Assembly: GCA_029777335.1 (NCBI GenBank)
Contig: JAKOSN010000071.1
Coordinates: 1-36,048 of the forward strand
DNA length: 36,048 bases
Direction: 5' to 3'
Source of the DNA: Planctomycetota bacterium
GTDB taxonomy: Bacteria > Planctomycetota > Planctomycetia > Gemmatales > Gemmataceae
Both the position numbers and the translations under genes were made by a program. Position 1 is the stretch's first letter. Each line of letters begins with the position of its first letter. The notes under the pieces were generated by a model. That model worked only from the letters and a program-made list of their open reading frames with translations. It had not been told where the DNA came from and ran no database searches. This document shows, piece after piece, positions 17,190 to 24,586 of the stretch.

Positions 17190-17835
17190 CGTCGGTGCCC
17201 TCCTCGACTGTCAAATAATCCCCGTTGTTGATCCAGACCTTGATGCCGATGTGGCCCTGAGCAGTCTTGGCCTCGGCGAACCCGAATTCAATCCGCGCCC
17301 GCAAGGTTGAGAGCGGAATACTCCCGGCCATTCCGCTTTCGGTGCGGGCCATTTCAGCGCCGCCCAGCCGACCAGCCATCTGGATGCGAACGCCCTTGGC
17401 GCCGGCTTCCATGGTGGTGTCGATGGCGCGTTTCATGGTGCGCCGGAAGCTGGAGCGCTTCTGCAACTGCTCGGCGATATCCTCCGCCACCAGCTGCGGA
17501 TCGACCTCGGGGCGATTGACTTCCATGGTCTTGATTTCAATATGGCGGTGGCACAGGTCTTCCAGCTCCTTGGTGAGCTTGTCGATCTCCTGGCCCTTCT
17601 TGCCGATGATCATGCCGACGCGCGCCGAGTAGATGTAGACCACCACCTTTTCGCGGGTACGGTGGATCTTGATGCGCGAGATGCCAGATCCCTTGTAGCG
17701 CTTTTTGATGTAACTGCGGATCTTCACATCCTCGACCAGCAATTCGGAGAAATCGTTCTTGCTGGCGTACCACTGACTTTGCCAGTCGGTCATGATACCG
17801 ACGCGAAAGCCTGTCGGCCTGACTTTCTGCCCCAT
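17128..17835 (-). CDS. rpsC: 30S ribosomal protein S3
   Basis: S3 forms part of the mRNA entry helicase site in the 30S head. The 235-residue product starts MGQKVRPTGFRVGI, has the KH domain (VVVYIYSARVGMIIGKKGQEID), and the C-terminal domain with GAKGVRIQMAGRLGGAEMAR. The last 20 or so residues (ending KPARQGKR) are a basic tail encoded in the region that also codes, in another frame, for the start of L16. Confidence 0.97.
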   Translation of the reverse strand: MGQKVRPTGFRVGIMTDWQSQWYASKNDFSELLVEDVKIRSYIKKRYKGSGISRIKIHRTREKVVVYIYSARVGMIIGKKGQEIDKLTKELEDLCHRHIEIKTMEVNRPEVDPQLVAEDIAEQLQKRSSFRRTMKRAIDTTMEAGAKGVRIQMAGRLGGAEMARTESGMAGSIPLSTLRARIEFGFAEAKTAQGHIGIKVWINNGDYLTVEEGTDDAANAQASKVSKKPARQGKR

Positions 17836-17916
17836 AGCGTCAACCGCCCTTCACCCCGGAGATCGTGGACTCGCTCACCGTGCCTCGTTGCTGTTTCGGC
17901 CCCGCGCCCCCATCGT

Positions 17917-18252
17917 TCACGCCTCGTCGCCGAGGGTAATGTGGATGTGGGAGTAGCGCTTCTTGATTGGATACCAGCTCCCGCGGGCACGGGGCTGACC
18001 ACGTGGGAGGAACGGACCGCCGTCGACGCGCGACTCCGTGACGACCAGTTCCTCAATGTCCCGGGCGCCGCGATCCTCGGCGTTCCCCAGGGCGCTTTTC
18101 AGCACCTGTTCGAGCATCCGCGCCCCGCGATTGGGGCAGTAGCGGAGCAATTCCAGGGCCTCTTCCGCGACCCGGCCACGGATCAGGTCGGCAAAGGGCC
18201 GGATCTTGCGAGGCGACATCGCCGCATAACGATAGTGTGCCGAGTATTGCAT
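17917..18252 (-). CDS. rplV: 50S ribosomal protein L22
   Basis: L22 lines the peptide exit tunnel. The 111-residue product has MSPRKIRPFADLIRGR and the long loop ending GQPRARGSWYPIKKRYSHIHI, including the tunnel-facing basic tip. Normal length. The gap of 78 bases from rpsS holds the hairpin at 18271-18300. Confidence 0.96.
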   Translation of the reverse strand: MQYSAHYRYAAMSPRKIRPFADLIRGRVAEEALELLRYCPNRGARMLEQVLKSALGNAEDRGARDIEELVVTESRVDGGPFLPRGQPRARGSWYPIKKRYSHIHITLGDEA

Positions 18253-18270
18253 ACGTCTCTCTCAGATCGA

Positions 18271-18300
18271 AAAGCCCACCTTCCCACGAAGGCGGGCTTT
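18271..18300 (-). terminator. Terminator-like hairpin between rpsS and rplV
   Basis: On the minus strand, arms 18288-18300 and 18271-18283 pair over 13 bp, with one G-U pair, around a 4-base loop. The sequence continues as TTCG, so the U-tract is short (GGGCTTTTCG). It may act as a partial attenuator or RNase processing site inside the S10 operon. Confidence 0.5.
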
Positions 18301-18331
18301 GCTGACTTTTCGAGCGCTGCCGCAGCGGACG

Positions 18332-18610
18332 TCACTTGGCCGCCTTGGCCTTGCCTCCACTGTGGCCCCGGAACATTCGCGTGGGGGAGAACTCGCCCAA
18401 CTTGTGACCGACCATATCCTCGATCACATACAGCTTGTGGAAGGTCTTGCCGTTGTGAATCAGGAATGTGTGCCCGATAAATTCCGGCACGATGGTGCAA
18501 TCGCGGGACCAGGTCTTGATCGGCTCGCGGGTGTTGCTCCGCTCCTGTTTCTCCACCTTGGCGAGCAAGCGCTCGTCCACATAGGGACCTTTGCGCATCG
18601 ACCGACTCAT
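18332..18610 (-). CDS. rpsS: 30S ribosomal protein S19
   Basis: S19 lies in the 30S head with S13. The 92-residue product starts [20 protein letters not shown] and has the signature [17 protein letters not shown] and [10 protein letters not shown]. The ATG at 18610 has GGAGG 8 bases upstream; a GTG three codons earlier (18619) lies right on that ribosome-binding site and is unlikely to be used. Normal length. Confidence 0.96.
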   Translation of the reverse strand: MSRSMRKGPYVDERLLAKVEKQERSNTREPIKTWSRDCTIVPEFIGHTFLIHNGKTFHKLYVIEDMVGHKLGEFSPTRMFRGHSGGKAKAAK

Positions 18611-18750
18611 AACCGACACCTCCAGCGGAAGACAGTATTCTAGATAGATTCAAGCCAGCGGCCAGAGTCGTAACTGAATTTCTGGCGAGGACAAAGGCAG
18701 TCGCCCCGGTGCCTCCTGTCCCGGGGTGTTCCCCCAGGCCCGCGGTTCGA

Positions 18751-19608
18751 TTACTTGGTCGCGTAGTGCGGGCCCGGACGACGGCGCCGAATGATCGCCG
18801 AGTTCGACGGCTTCCGCTTCTTGCGGGTCTTGCCGCCCTTGGCCAGTACCCCGGTCGGCGAGCACGGATGGCGCCCCCCGGCGGTGCGTCCCTCGCCGCC
18901 ACCCATCGGATGATTCACCGGGTTCATCGAGGTGCCGCGATTGTGCGGCTTGCGTCCCAGCCAGCGCTTGCGCCCCGCTTTCCCCAGCGAAATATTCATG
19001 TGCTCGGCGTTGCCGATCATGCCGATGGTGGCCCGACAATCGGCGCTGACGCGACGCACCTCGCCCGAGGGGAGGGTGATCTGCGCCCACTTCCCTTCGC
19101 GAGCGGTCAGGGTGCCATAGGTGCCCGCACTGCGGCAGATCTGGCCGCCGCGGCCCGGTTGCAGCTCCAGATTGTGGATGTTCATACCGAGCGGAATCTT
19201 GCGCAGCGACATGCAATTGCCCACGCGCGGCTCGGCCGTATCTCCACTCATCAACTTTTCGCCCGCGGAAACGCCTGCGGGGGCGAGGATGTAGGCCCGC
19301 TGGCCATCCTCATACTGGAGCAAGGCAATTCGCGCGGAGCGATTGGGATCGTACTCGACGCTGATCACCTCGGCCCAGACGCCATCCTTGAGGCGCTTGA
19401 AGTCGATGACGCGATACATGCGCTTGTGGCCACCGCCCCGGAAGCGCGTGCAGATAATTCCTTGATTGTTGCGTCCGCCCTTCTTCTTCTGGGGGCGCAC
19501 CAACGACTTCTCCGGCTTGTTGACCTTGGGTGTGGTCAGATCGGCAAAGTCGCTGACCGAGCCTTCGCGGCGACCCGGCGTGGTTGGCTTGTACTGTCGA
19601 ATACCCAT
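18751..19608 (-). CDS. rplB: 50S ribosomal protein L2
   Basis: L2 is needed for subunit joining and peptidyl transfer. The 285-residue product starts [14 protein letters not shown]. It has [15 protein letters not shown], the [17 protein letters not shown] segment, and the C-terminal [21 protein letters not shown] containing the catalytically linked His of the GGGEG loop. Normal length. A spacer of 78 bases with a perfect inverted repeat separates it from rplW. Confidence 0.97.
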   Translation of the reverse strand: MGIRQYKPTTPGRREGSVSDFADLTTPKVNKPEKSLVRPQKKKGGRNNQGIICTRFRGGGHKRMYRVIDFKRLKDGVWAEVISVEYDPNRSARIALLQYEDGQRAYILAPAGVSAGEKLMSGDTAEPRVGNCMSLRKIPLGMNIHNLELQPGRGGQICRSAGTYGTLTAREGKWAQITLPSGEVRRVSADCRATIGMIGNAEHMNISLGKAGRKRWLGRKPHNRGTSMNPVNHPMGGGEGRTAGGRHPCSPTGVLAKGGKTRKKRKPSNSAIIRRRRPGPHYATK

Positions 19609-19630
19609 GGTTCAGCTTCCCATACAAAGG

Positions 19631-19667
19631 CGCGACCGTCAGTGAGGGTGGCTCGCAGACGGTCGCG
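19631..19667. repeat. Perfect inverted repeat in the rplW-rplB spacer
   Basis: CGCGACCGTC (19631-19640) pairs perfectly over 10 bp with 19658-19667 around a 17-base loop. It starts 19 bases after the rplW stop codon in the direction of transcription. No T-run follows; it may be a processing or stabilising stem. Confidence 0.5.
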
Positions 19668-19686
19668 GTGCAGCTCGGTTCGCTTC

Positions 19687-20007
19687 TCAGAAGAACTCGA
19701 TGGCGGGGCTGTCTTTTTGCAGCGTGATGATCGCTTTTTTCCAGTTGGCCAGCCGTCCGGGCTTGTTGCGGAACCGGCGGATTTTCCCCTGGCGATTCTG
19801 GGTTCGCACCTTATCGACGCGCACGCCAAACAACTCTTCAACCGCCGCCTTGATCTCGATCTTGGTGGCCCAGAGGTTGACCTCGAAGGGATACGCATTG
19901 CGATGCGTGGTCTGATGCGTCCCTTTTTCGGTGACCAGTGGCCGCAGGACAATCTGGTGCGGCTCCAGTTTGGGACCCCGCTCGCGCGGAGGGAAGTTTG
20001 TGGCCAT
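19687..20007 (-). CDS. rplW: 50S ribosomal protein L23
   Basis: L23 lies at the exit site and docks trigger factor and SRP. The 106-residue product has IVLRPLVTEKGT at the start, NAYPFEVNLWATKIEIKAAVEELFGVRV in the middle (given in part), and KVRTQNRQGKIRRFRNKPGR, typical of bacterial L23. It lies 35 bases after rplD. Confidence 0.95.
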   Translation of the reverse strand: MATNFPPRERGPKLEPHQIVLRPLVTEKGTHQTTHRNAYPFEVNLWATKIEIKAAVEELFGVRVDKVRTQNRQGKIRRFRNKPGRLANWKKAIITLQKDSPAIEFF

Positions 20008-20042
20008 GGTGTTCGCTCGTCTCTGCTAAGCTCTCACGGGAC

Positions 20043-20684
20043 TCATTGGGCCGCGGGGGTTGGTTTCTGCTGGCGAAGCGCTTCCAGGGCCGCCTTGGTC
20101 AGCAACAACCGCTTGGGACGCAGAACTGCATAGGTGTGGAACTGCGAGGTGGGCAGCACCTCCACCCCGCGAATGTTGCGGGCAGAGCGGAAAACAGTCT
20201 GGTCCAGGCCGGCGGTCCCGACCAGACAGGTCTTCTCGTCCAGTTGCAGCTTTGCCAGAATCCCGGCCATTTCCTTGGTTTTGATGGCGGGGAGATTCAA
20301 TTCGTCGATAACGACGACCTCGTTATCCTGCAATTTACTCAGGATCGCCATGCGGGTGGCAGCCCGGACGGCGCGACGCGGCAGGTGGTATTCGTAGTCG
20401 CGCGGCTTGGGCCCCTTGGCGGTGCCACCGCCCTTGCGCTTGTTGGTGCGGCGGTTCCCCGCCCGAGCACGCCCGGTGCCTTTCTGGCGGAAGAGCTTCT
20501 TGGTGCTCCCCGCCACCTCGCCACGACGCAGGGTGGAATGGGTGCCCGCGCGCTGGTTGGCCAGGTACATGAGCACCACGTCATGCAACAGCTGGCGGTT
20601 GATCTCGCCGCCGAACTCCTGGGGATCCACATCCACCGTCCCAACGGTGTTCCCCTCGCGATTGTAGACATTGAGTGTCAACAT
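20043..20684 (-). CDS. rplD: 50S ribosomal protein L4
   Basis: L4 reaches into the exit tunnel and in some bacteria regulates the S10 operon. The 213-residue product has the extended-loop signature EVAGSTKKLFRQKGTGRARAG followed by KGGGTAKGPKPRDYEYHLPRRAVRAA (given in part). It ends in the Rossmann-like domain with VVVIDELNLPAIKTKEMA. It should be preceded by rplC (L3), but rpsJ lies upstream with a 174-base gap and no L3. Confidence 0.96.
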   Translation of the reverse strand: MLTLNVYNREGNTVGTVDVDPQEFGGEINRQLLHDVVLMYLANQRAGTHSTLRRGEVAGSTKKLFRQKGTGRARAGNRRTNKRKGGGTAKGPKPRDYEYHLPRRAVRAATRMAILSKLQDNEVVVIDELNLPAIKTKEMAGILAKLQLDEKTCLVGTAGLDQTVFRSARNIRGVEVLPTSQFHTYAVLRPKRLLLTKAALEALRQQKPTPAAQ

Positions 20685-20858
20685 GACTTTTCATCTTTCC
20701 CTGGGACCGCGCCAGCCGCGACACCACTTGATCAAAGAGCCGCGAGCCTTCCCACACAAATCGGCGGCTGAGGTCGCCGAGGGGGCAAGGCTCCATGAGG
20801 GCCCTGGACTTTCGATACGGGGAACACTTCCGGAGAAATCAAGGACCAGTTGCCAGGC

Positions 20859-21194
20859 CTAGCTCGCTGCGCCCAGCACCCGGATCTTGATGTCCACTCC
20901 CGGAGGCAAGCTCAATCCCTTGTTCAATGCCTCGATGGTCTTCGAGGTTGGTTGCAAAATATCAATCAGGCGCTTGTGCGTGCGGATCTCAAATTGCTCG
21001 CGCGATTTGCGATCAATATGCGGACTCCGCAACACCGTGTAGCGTTCAATACGCGTTGGGAGCGGAATGGGTCCGTGGACCTTGGCGCCGGTTGTCTGCG
21101 CGGTCTCAATGATCTCGCGCGCGGTGCTATCCAGAACTTCGCTATCGTAGGCTTCCATCCTGATGCGGATGCGCTCGCTCGAAAAACCAGCCAC
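20859..21194 (-). CDS. rpsJ: 30S ribosomal protein S10
   Basis: S10 lies in the 30S head and is also the transcription antitermination factor NusE. The 111-residue product has [14 protein letters not shown], the loop [35 protein letters not shown] (given in part), and ends in [15 protein letters not shown]. The GTG start at 21194 has GGGAG upstream. It is the first gene of the super-operon, about 45 bases after the predicted transcription start. Confidence 0.96.
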   Translation of the reverse strand: MAGFSSERIRIRMEAYDSEVLDSTAREIIETAQTTGAKVHGPIPLPTRIERYTVLRSPHIDRKSREQFEIRTHKRLIDILQPTSKTIEALNKGLSLPPGVDIKIRVLGAAS

Positions 21195-21245
21195 CGGCTC
21201 TCTCCCGCGTCGCTACGCCTTGAAGAAATCAAGTCGGAAAGTGCT

Positions 21246-21274
21246 AAGATAGAGGGGGGGAAAACCAGTGTCAA
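21246..21274 (-). promoter_or_regulatory. Near-consensus sigma70 promoter of the ribosomal super-operon
   Basis: On the minus strand TTGACA (21269-21274, perfect -35) is followed after exactly 17 bases by TATCTT (21246-21251). The spacer holds a run of seven C residues. Transcription would begin near 21239, giving a leader of about 45 bases before rpsJ. Confidence 0.75.
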
Positions 21275-21405
21275 GAGGGGGTGTGCGGGATTTGCTGATC
21301 TTTCTTGCGTCGAGCTGGTGCGGGCACCCTTTTCCTGCTTCCTGGTTTGTCTCTTGGCGCTGGTTGTGCTGACCTGCGTCTCCCCTTGCTTGCTGGAGAA
21401 CGAGA

Positions 21406-21654
21406 ATGCCTGCTCTCAGCGACTGGCTTCCCCCGGCGATGGTGGGGACCACCTTTACCATCCTGGGATCCCTGAAACTCTACGGGGTGATTCGAGGCAT
21501 CGTCGGTGGACGCGACAAACCGACCTTCCAGTATGTGTGTGGCACCTGACCCTCGTGGGAAAGCCGCAGTTTGCGGTGGGGATTGCCGCTCTTCTTCCTT
21601 GCGCTCGGCCTCGGAAACCTGATCTGGCTGGCTGTTGTTCTCACCCGCGCGTGA
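21406..21654 (+). CDS. Candidate selenoprotein: small two-helix membrane protein with Cys-Gly-Thr-Sec motif
   Basis: The frame from ATG 21406 to TGA 21652-21654 is open except for one in-frame TGA at 21547-21549 (codon 48). GGAG (21395-21398) lies 7 bases before the ATG. Read with TGA as selenocysteine (U), the 82-residue product starts MPALSDWLPPAMVGTTFTIL and has a hydrophobic segment at about 9-30. GGRDKPTFQYVCGTU (34-48), PSWESRSLRWG and a second membrane helix (58-79) follow, ending VVLTRA. Both halves read as protein and are GC-rich at third positions. The TGA sits exactly where a CxxC redox pair would have its second Cys, giving CxxU (Cys45, Sec48). A SECIS-like hairpin lies at 21564-21576. 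Role unknown; the motif suggests a membrane thiol redox protein. Alternative: a nonsense mutation in a Cys-type gene. The gene ends 5 bases before the convergent aminotransferase gene. Confidence 0.7.
21564..21576 (+). promoter_or_regulatory. Candidate bacterial SECIS hairpin
   Basis: CCGCA (21564-21568), loop GTT (21569-21571) and TGCGG (21572-21576) form a perfect 5-bp stem, extendable by one G-U pair (21563 with 21577). There are 19 bases between the TGA (21547-21549) and the apical loop, whose first base is G. Known bacterial SECIS elements have a small apical loop with G in the first two positions, about 16-37 bases after the UGA. A further outer pairing GGCA (21541-21544) with TGCC (21583-21586) is possible. 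Confidence 0.6.
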
Positions 21655-21659
21655 CGTGT

Positions 21660-22826
21660 TCAGTCTTCCTTCGCCGAAGGGACCTGCAACTCCTGGCGAT
21701 GGGTGTAAATCTTGCGCAGCGCGAGCGCCACCTGGGCCACCTCTTCCGGCGCGAGCAGCAGGATGGGATGGTGCAGGATAAGGGTGCCGTGATGCGCGCG
21801 CTCGGCCTCGTTCAATGGTCCGCCACGGCGAAAACGCGACGGCGACCGGCCCACATGCAAAGCGCGAAACCCCTCATCCAGGGCGATCCCCTCGGCACGG
21901 GCCGCCGCCACCAATCGCGCGCGCGCAAGGCCAAAGGTCTCGACGTCCAGTTGAAACCCCACCTTGTAGTACGCGGGCTCACTGTCGGCGGCGAGGTTGC
22001 GAAGCAGACGGATTCCCGGGAGGTCAGCCAGCAACTGCCGCAACTGTTCGACCTGGGCGTGTCGCCAGGCGTTGCGTGCGTCGAGTTGGGCCAGTTGCGG
22101 CAGAAGGACCGCGGCCTGTAATTCCGAGAGCGGGCAGACGAGATTCCCGCGATGCTGCACCACGCGCGCACGCTGGTAAATCGCGGTCTGACGCGTCAGG
22201 AGCGCTCCGCCGCGACCGGCGCTCAGCAACTTGGACCCGCCGAAGCTGAGCACTCCGACATCGCCCCACGTTCCAGCACGACGGCCTTCCACGCGTGCGC
22301 CGGGACACTGGGCGGCATCCTCAAGCACCTTCAATCCCAGGCGAGCGGCACATTCCATCACGGCGCGCATGGGCACCACTCCGCCGTGCAGGTGCGACAC
22401 CAGAAGAACCCTGGTCGCCGGGGACCAGGCCGCCTCGATGTGTTCGGGAGCCAGATTCCAGTTGTGCGGAGCAACGTCGATCAAAACCGGGATGGCGCCG
22501 AGGGCGTGAATCGTCAGAAAATTGCCCGGATAGTCGTAGGCGGACAGGATGACCTCATCCCCAGGGCCAACCTTGAGCGCACGCAAGGCGAGTTCAACGG
22601 CGAAAGTCCCGCTCCCGCAGGTGAGGGCGTGCGCGACCTGGTGCTGTTCGGCCAGGGTTGCTTCCAGGCGCTCGACCAGGCCGCCGTGATATTGCCCCCA
22701 GGCCCCACTGCGACAGGCCGCGGTCAGGGCTTCCTCGATGGCGGGATCGGGAAACGGCCAGGAAGGAGGGCCCTCGGGGCGCACGGGCGGGCCACCCAGC
22801 AAGGCCGGTCGGGGCAGCGCGTTCAT
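21660..22826 (-). CDS. DegT/DnrJ/EryC1/StrS-family PLP aminotransferase
   Basis: Members are PLP-dependent fold-type I enzymes that usually transaminate keto-sugars in the cytosol. The 388-residue product has the usual length. Motifs include TCGSGTFAVELALRAL (cofactor phosphate), DEVILSAYDYPGNF, LEDAAQCPGA (Asp170) and SFGGSKLLSAGRGGAL with Lys199 as the likely Schiff-base lysine. The more common form is SKNLTAGEGG. Its ATG overlaps the upstream flavin-reductase-like gene by 4 bases (ATGA), so it belongs to the polyketide synthase operon. The substrate is unknown; an amino group on a sugar or an amino-acid-like precursor is possible. Confidence 0.85.
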   Translation of the reverse strand: MNALPRPALLGGPPVRPEGPPSWPFPDPAIEEALTAACRSGAWGQYHGGLVERLEATLAEQHQVAHALTCGSGTFAVELALRALKVGPGDEVILSAYDYPGNFLTIHALGAIPVLIDVAPHNWNLAPEHIEAAWSPATRVLLVSHLHGGVVPMRAVMECAARLGLKVLEDAAQCPGARVEGRRAGTWGDVGVLSFGGSKLLSAGRGGALLTRQTAIYQRARVVQHRGNLVCPLSELQAAVLLPQLAQLDARNAWRHAQVEQLRQLLADLPGIRLLRNLAADSEPAYYKVGFQLDVETFGLARARLVAAARAEGIALDEGFRALHVGRSPSRFRRGGPLNEAERAHHGTLILHHPILLLAPEEVAQVALALRKIYTHRQELQVPSAKED

Positions 22827-23413
22827 GAGCGATTCTCACCCGCGGCCTGGCGTTGCTGGCGCCAGGCGAGGATGGCCTCGGCATCGAGGGTGCTATCCTG
22901 GTGGAACAACCGTTTAATCACGCTGATCTTGTCGGCCGGGGCCGCCTGCATCAGCTGCTTGACCGTGAGCGGCGGGCCATAGTTGCTCACCTGGCTTTGC
23001 ACCACCTCGCCGACGTACAGGGTGCGATCCCCGATGTCCAGACTTGCCTCCACCTGACAATCGAGCCAGCCGATGGTGTTGGCCAGCAGGGGACTCCCTG
23101 TCAATGCCGTTTCCGTGGTCCAGTCGTTGAACTTGTCGACCTCGTGCCCTGATTGCAGGCCAAAGTGATAGACCCAATCGAGGTTGTCCGCACTGAGTAG
23201 ATGGAGGGCAAAACTCTGCGATTGCTCAATGAGTTGCCAGGTGAAATGCTGACGCGCCACTCCAACCACCATGCGCGGCAGGTCCGGAGCGATGGACGCC
23301 TGGTTGACGAAGGTGGCAATCAAGCCTCCGCGGCGCGACCCCGCCTGGGCAGTCAGAAGCCAGATCTCGCGATCCAGCCAGGCAAAAAGGGCGAGCGCTG
23401 CTGTCTTGTCCAT
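22823..23413 (-). CDS. Flavin-reductase-like FMN-binding protein
   Basis: The 196-residue protein resembles the flavin reductase/split-barrel FMN-binding family. It begins with a WLLTAQAGSRRGGLIATFVNQASIAPDLPRMVVGVA stretch (given for orientation only in parts: RRGGLIATFVNQASIAPDLP), which is the conserved FMN-binding region. FALHLLSADN and GWLDCQVEASLDIGDRTLYVGEV follow. Known members pass electrons from NAD(P)H to FMN or feed monooxygenases. It lies 44 bases after the polyketide synthase and overlaps the aminotransferase gene by 4 bases. It may supply reduced flavin to an operon partner; that is inference. Confidence 0.8.
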   Translation of the reverse strand: MDKTAALALFAWLDREIWLLTAQAGSRRGGLIATFVNQASIAPDLPRMVVGVARQHFTWQLIEQSQSFALHLLSADNLDWVYHFGLQSGHEVDKFNDWTTETALTGSPLLANTIGWLDCQVEASLDIGDRTLYVGEVVQSQVSNYGPPLTVKQLMQAAPADKISVIKRLFHQDSTLDAEAILAWRQQRQAAGENRS

Positions 23414-23457
23414 CCAGCCTCTCCAGTAAAGGCGAGCGTGGTGCCTTGCTGTACAAT

Positions 23458-24552
23458 TTAGCTAAAAAGTGCCACCTCTGCTACCAGCCCGGGACCGAAC
23501 CCCAGCGCAACGCAGGGGCGCGGAGCATTCCGTCTGCGCAATCGATCCAGAATGAACAGCACCGTTGGCGACGACATGTTCCCGCAGGCGGCGAAGATGG
23601 CGCGCGAGTCTGCACCGGCTTCACGCGATAACCCCAGGCTCTCCTCGACCGCCTCCAGAATGCGCGGTCCGCCGGGGTGGATCGCCCAGCTCGCCACCGC
23701 CTCCAGGGCGGTCCCCTGCTCGCGCAGCCACTGCGTCAACCAGGGACGCAGATGTTGGGCGATCAAGGTGGGAACCCGGCGCGAGAGCGTCATCTCAAAG
23801 CCGTTGGCCCCGATCGTCCAGGTCATGGCATCGGCCGAGGCAGGGAGCAGGCAGGACCCCACAGCACGCAGATTCCAGTCGGCGCTGCCAGCGCCAACCA
23901 CCACGGCGGCAGCGCCATCGGCGAAGAGCGCGTTGGCGATGATCTTTTGAGGATCCCACCCGTAGTGATAGTGCAAACTGCAGAGTTCCACCGCGCACAG
24001 AAGAATGCGGCAACCCGGCTCAACAGAGGCGAGCGCGCGGGCCACCCGCAGCCCGTTGATCGCTCCATGGCATCCCATGTAGCCGACGTGGGTGCGCTGA
24101 GTGGTGGCGGGCAAGCCGAGACTTTCGATCAGGACGCGATCGACCCCCGGCGCGACAAACCCCGTGCAGGAGACGGTGACCAGCTGGTGGATGTCTGTCC
24201 CGGTAATCCCCGCTCCCTCCAGCGCGCGGCGGGCCGCCTGCACGGCCAGCGGTGGGGCTTCCTGAGCGTAGATCGCCATGCGCTGGGCGGTGCTTGGTCC
24301 CGCGTCGTCGGGATCGCCGGTGGGAAGAAAAATCGAGCCGGAGTGCCTTGTTCCTTGCAACACATCGCGCACCAGGGCGCCGGGGAGAACCACATGGCGC
24401 GTCTGAATCCCCGTGTGATTGTACATCGTGGGCAGCCAGGTCTCCTGCTCGGGCGTGCGCGAACAGAGCACGCGTGCCAGGCCATACGCCTCATCCTGGG
24501 TCAGAATCGTCGCGGGCAGAGCAGTGCCGAGGGACTCGAGCGCGAGGTTCAT
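23458..24552 (-). CDS. Type III polyketide synthase (chalcone/alkylresorcinol synthase-like)
   Basis: This homodimeric ketosynthase extends an acyl-CoA starter with malonyl-CoA and cyclises the product. The 364-residue length is typical. The catalytic triad is visible: Cys161 in GYMGCHGAINGLRVA, His292 in WAIHPGGPRILEA, and Asn325 in AACGNMSSPTVLF. The GFGPGL loop is at 351-356. The start at 24552 has AAGGA 5 bases upstream; the longer frame to 24870 runs into the preceding gene. It lies 34 bases after an FAD oxidoreductase that itself overlaps a methyltransferase. The same trio is known from phenolic lipid and alkylquinone clusters. Confidence 0.93.
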   Translation of the reverse strand: MNLALESLGTALPATILTQDEAYGLARVLCSRTPEQETWLPTMYNHTGIQTRHVVLPGALVRDVLQGTRHSGSIFLPTGDPDDAGPSTAQRMAIYAQEAPPLAVQAARRALEGAGITGTDIHQLVTVSCTGFVAPGVDRVLIESLGLPATTQRTHVGYMGCHGAINGLRVARALASVEPGCRILLCAVELCSLHYHYGWDPQKIIANALFADGAAAVVVGAGSADWNLRAVGSCLLPASADAMTWTIGANGFEMTLSRRVPTLIAQHLRPWLTQWLREQGTALEAVASWAIHPGGPRILEAVEESLGLSREAGADSRAIFAACGNMSSPTVLFILDRLRRRNAPRPCVALGFGPGLVAEVALFS

Positions 24553-24586
24553 GGTGTTCCTTGTCATCGAGAAACCGAGGCCCCGG

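Noticed and set aside
20581..20796. ORF on the minus strand in the rpsJ-rplD gap as an L3 remnant
   Set aside because: The translation (MEPCPLGDLSRR...) has no L3 motifs and mostly overlaps rplD in another frame.
21406..21549. A 47-residue ORF ending at the TGA at 21547, or a nonsense-broken pseudogene
   Set aside because: The same frame continues with protein-like, GC-rich codons into a clean membrane helix and second stop, the TGA replaces the second residue of a CxxC pair, and a SECIS-like hairpin follows. A recent nonsense mutation remains possible but explains less.
20850..22121. Long plus-strand ORF of 423 codons across rpsJ, the selenoprotein gene and the aminotransferase
   Set aside because: It is antisense to two conserved genes and in a different frame from the selenoprotein gene; the composition is that of a shadow frame in GC-rich DNA.
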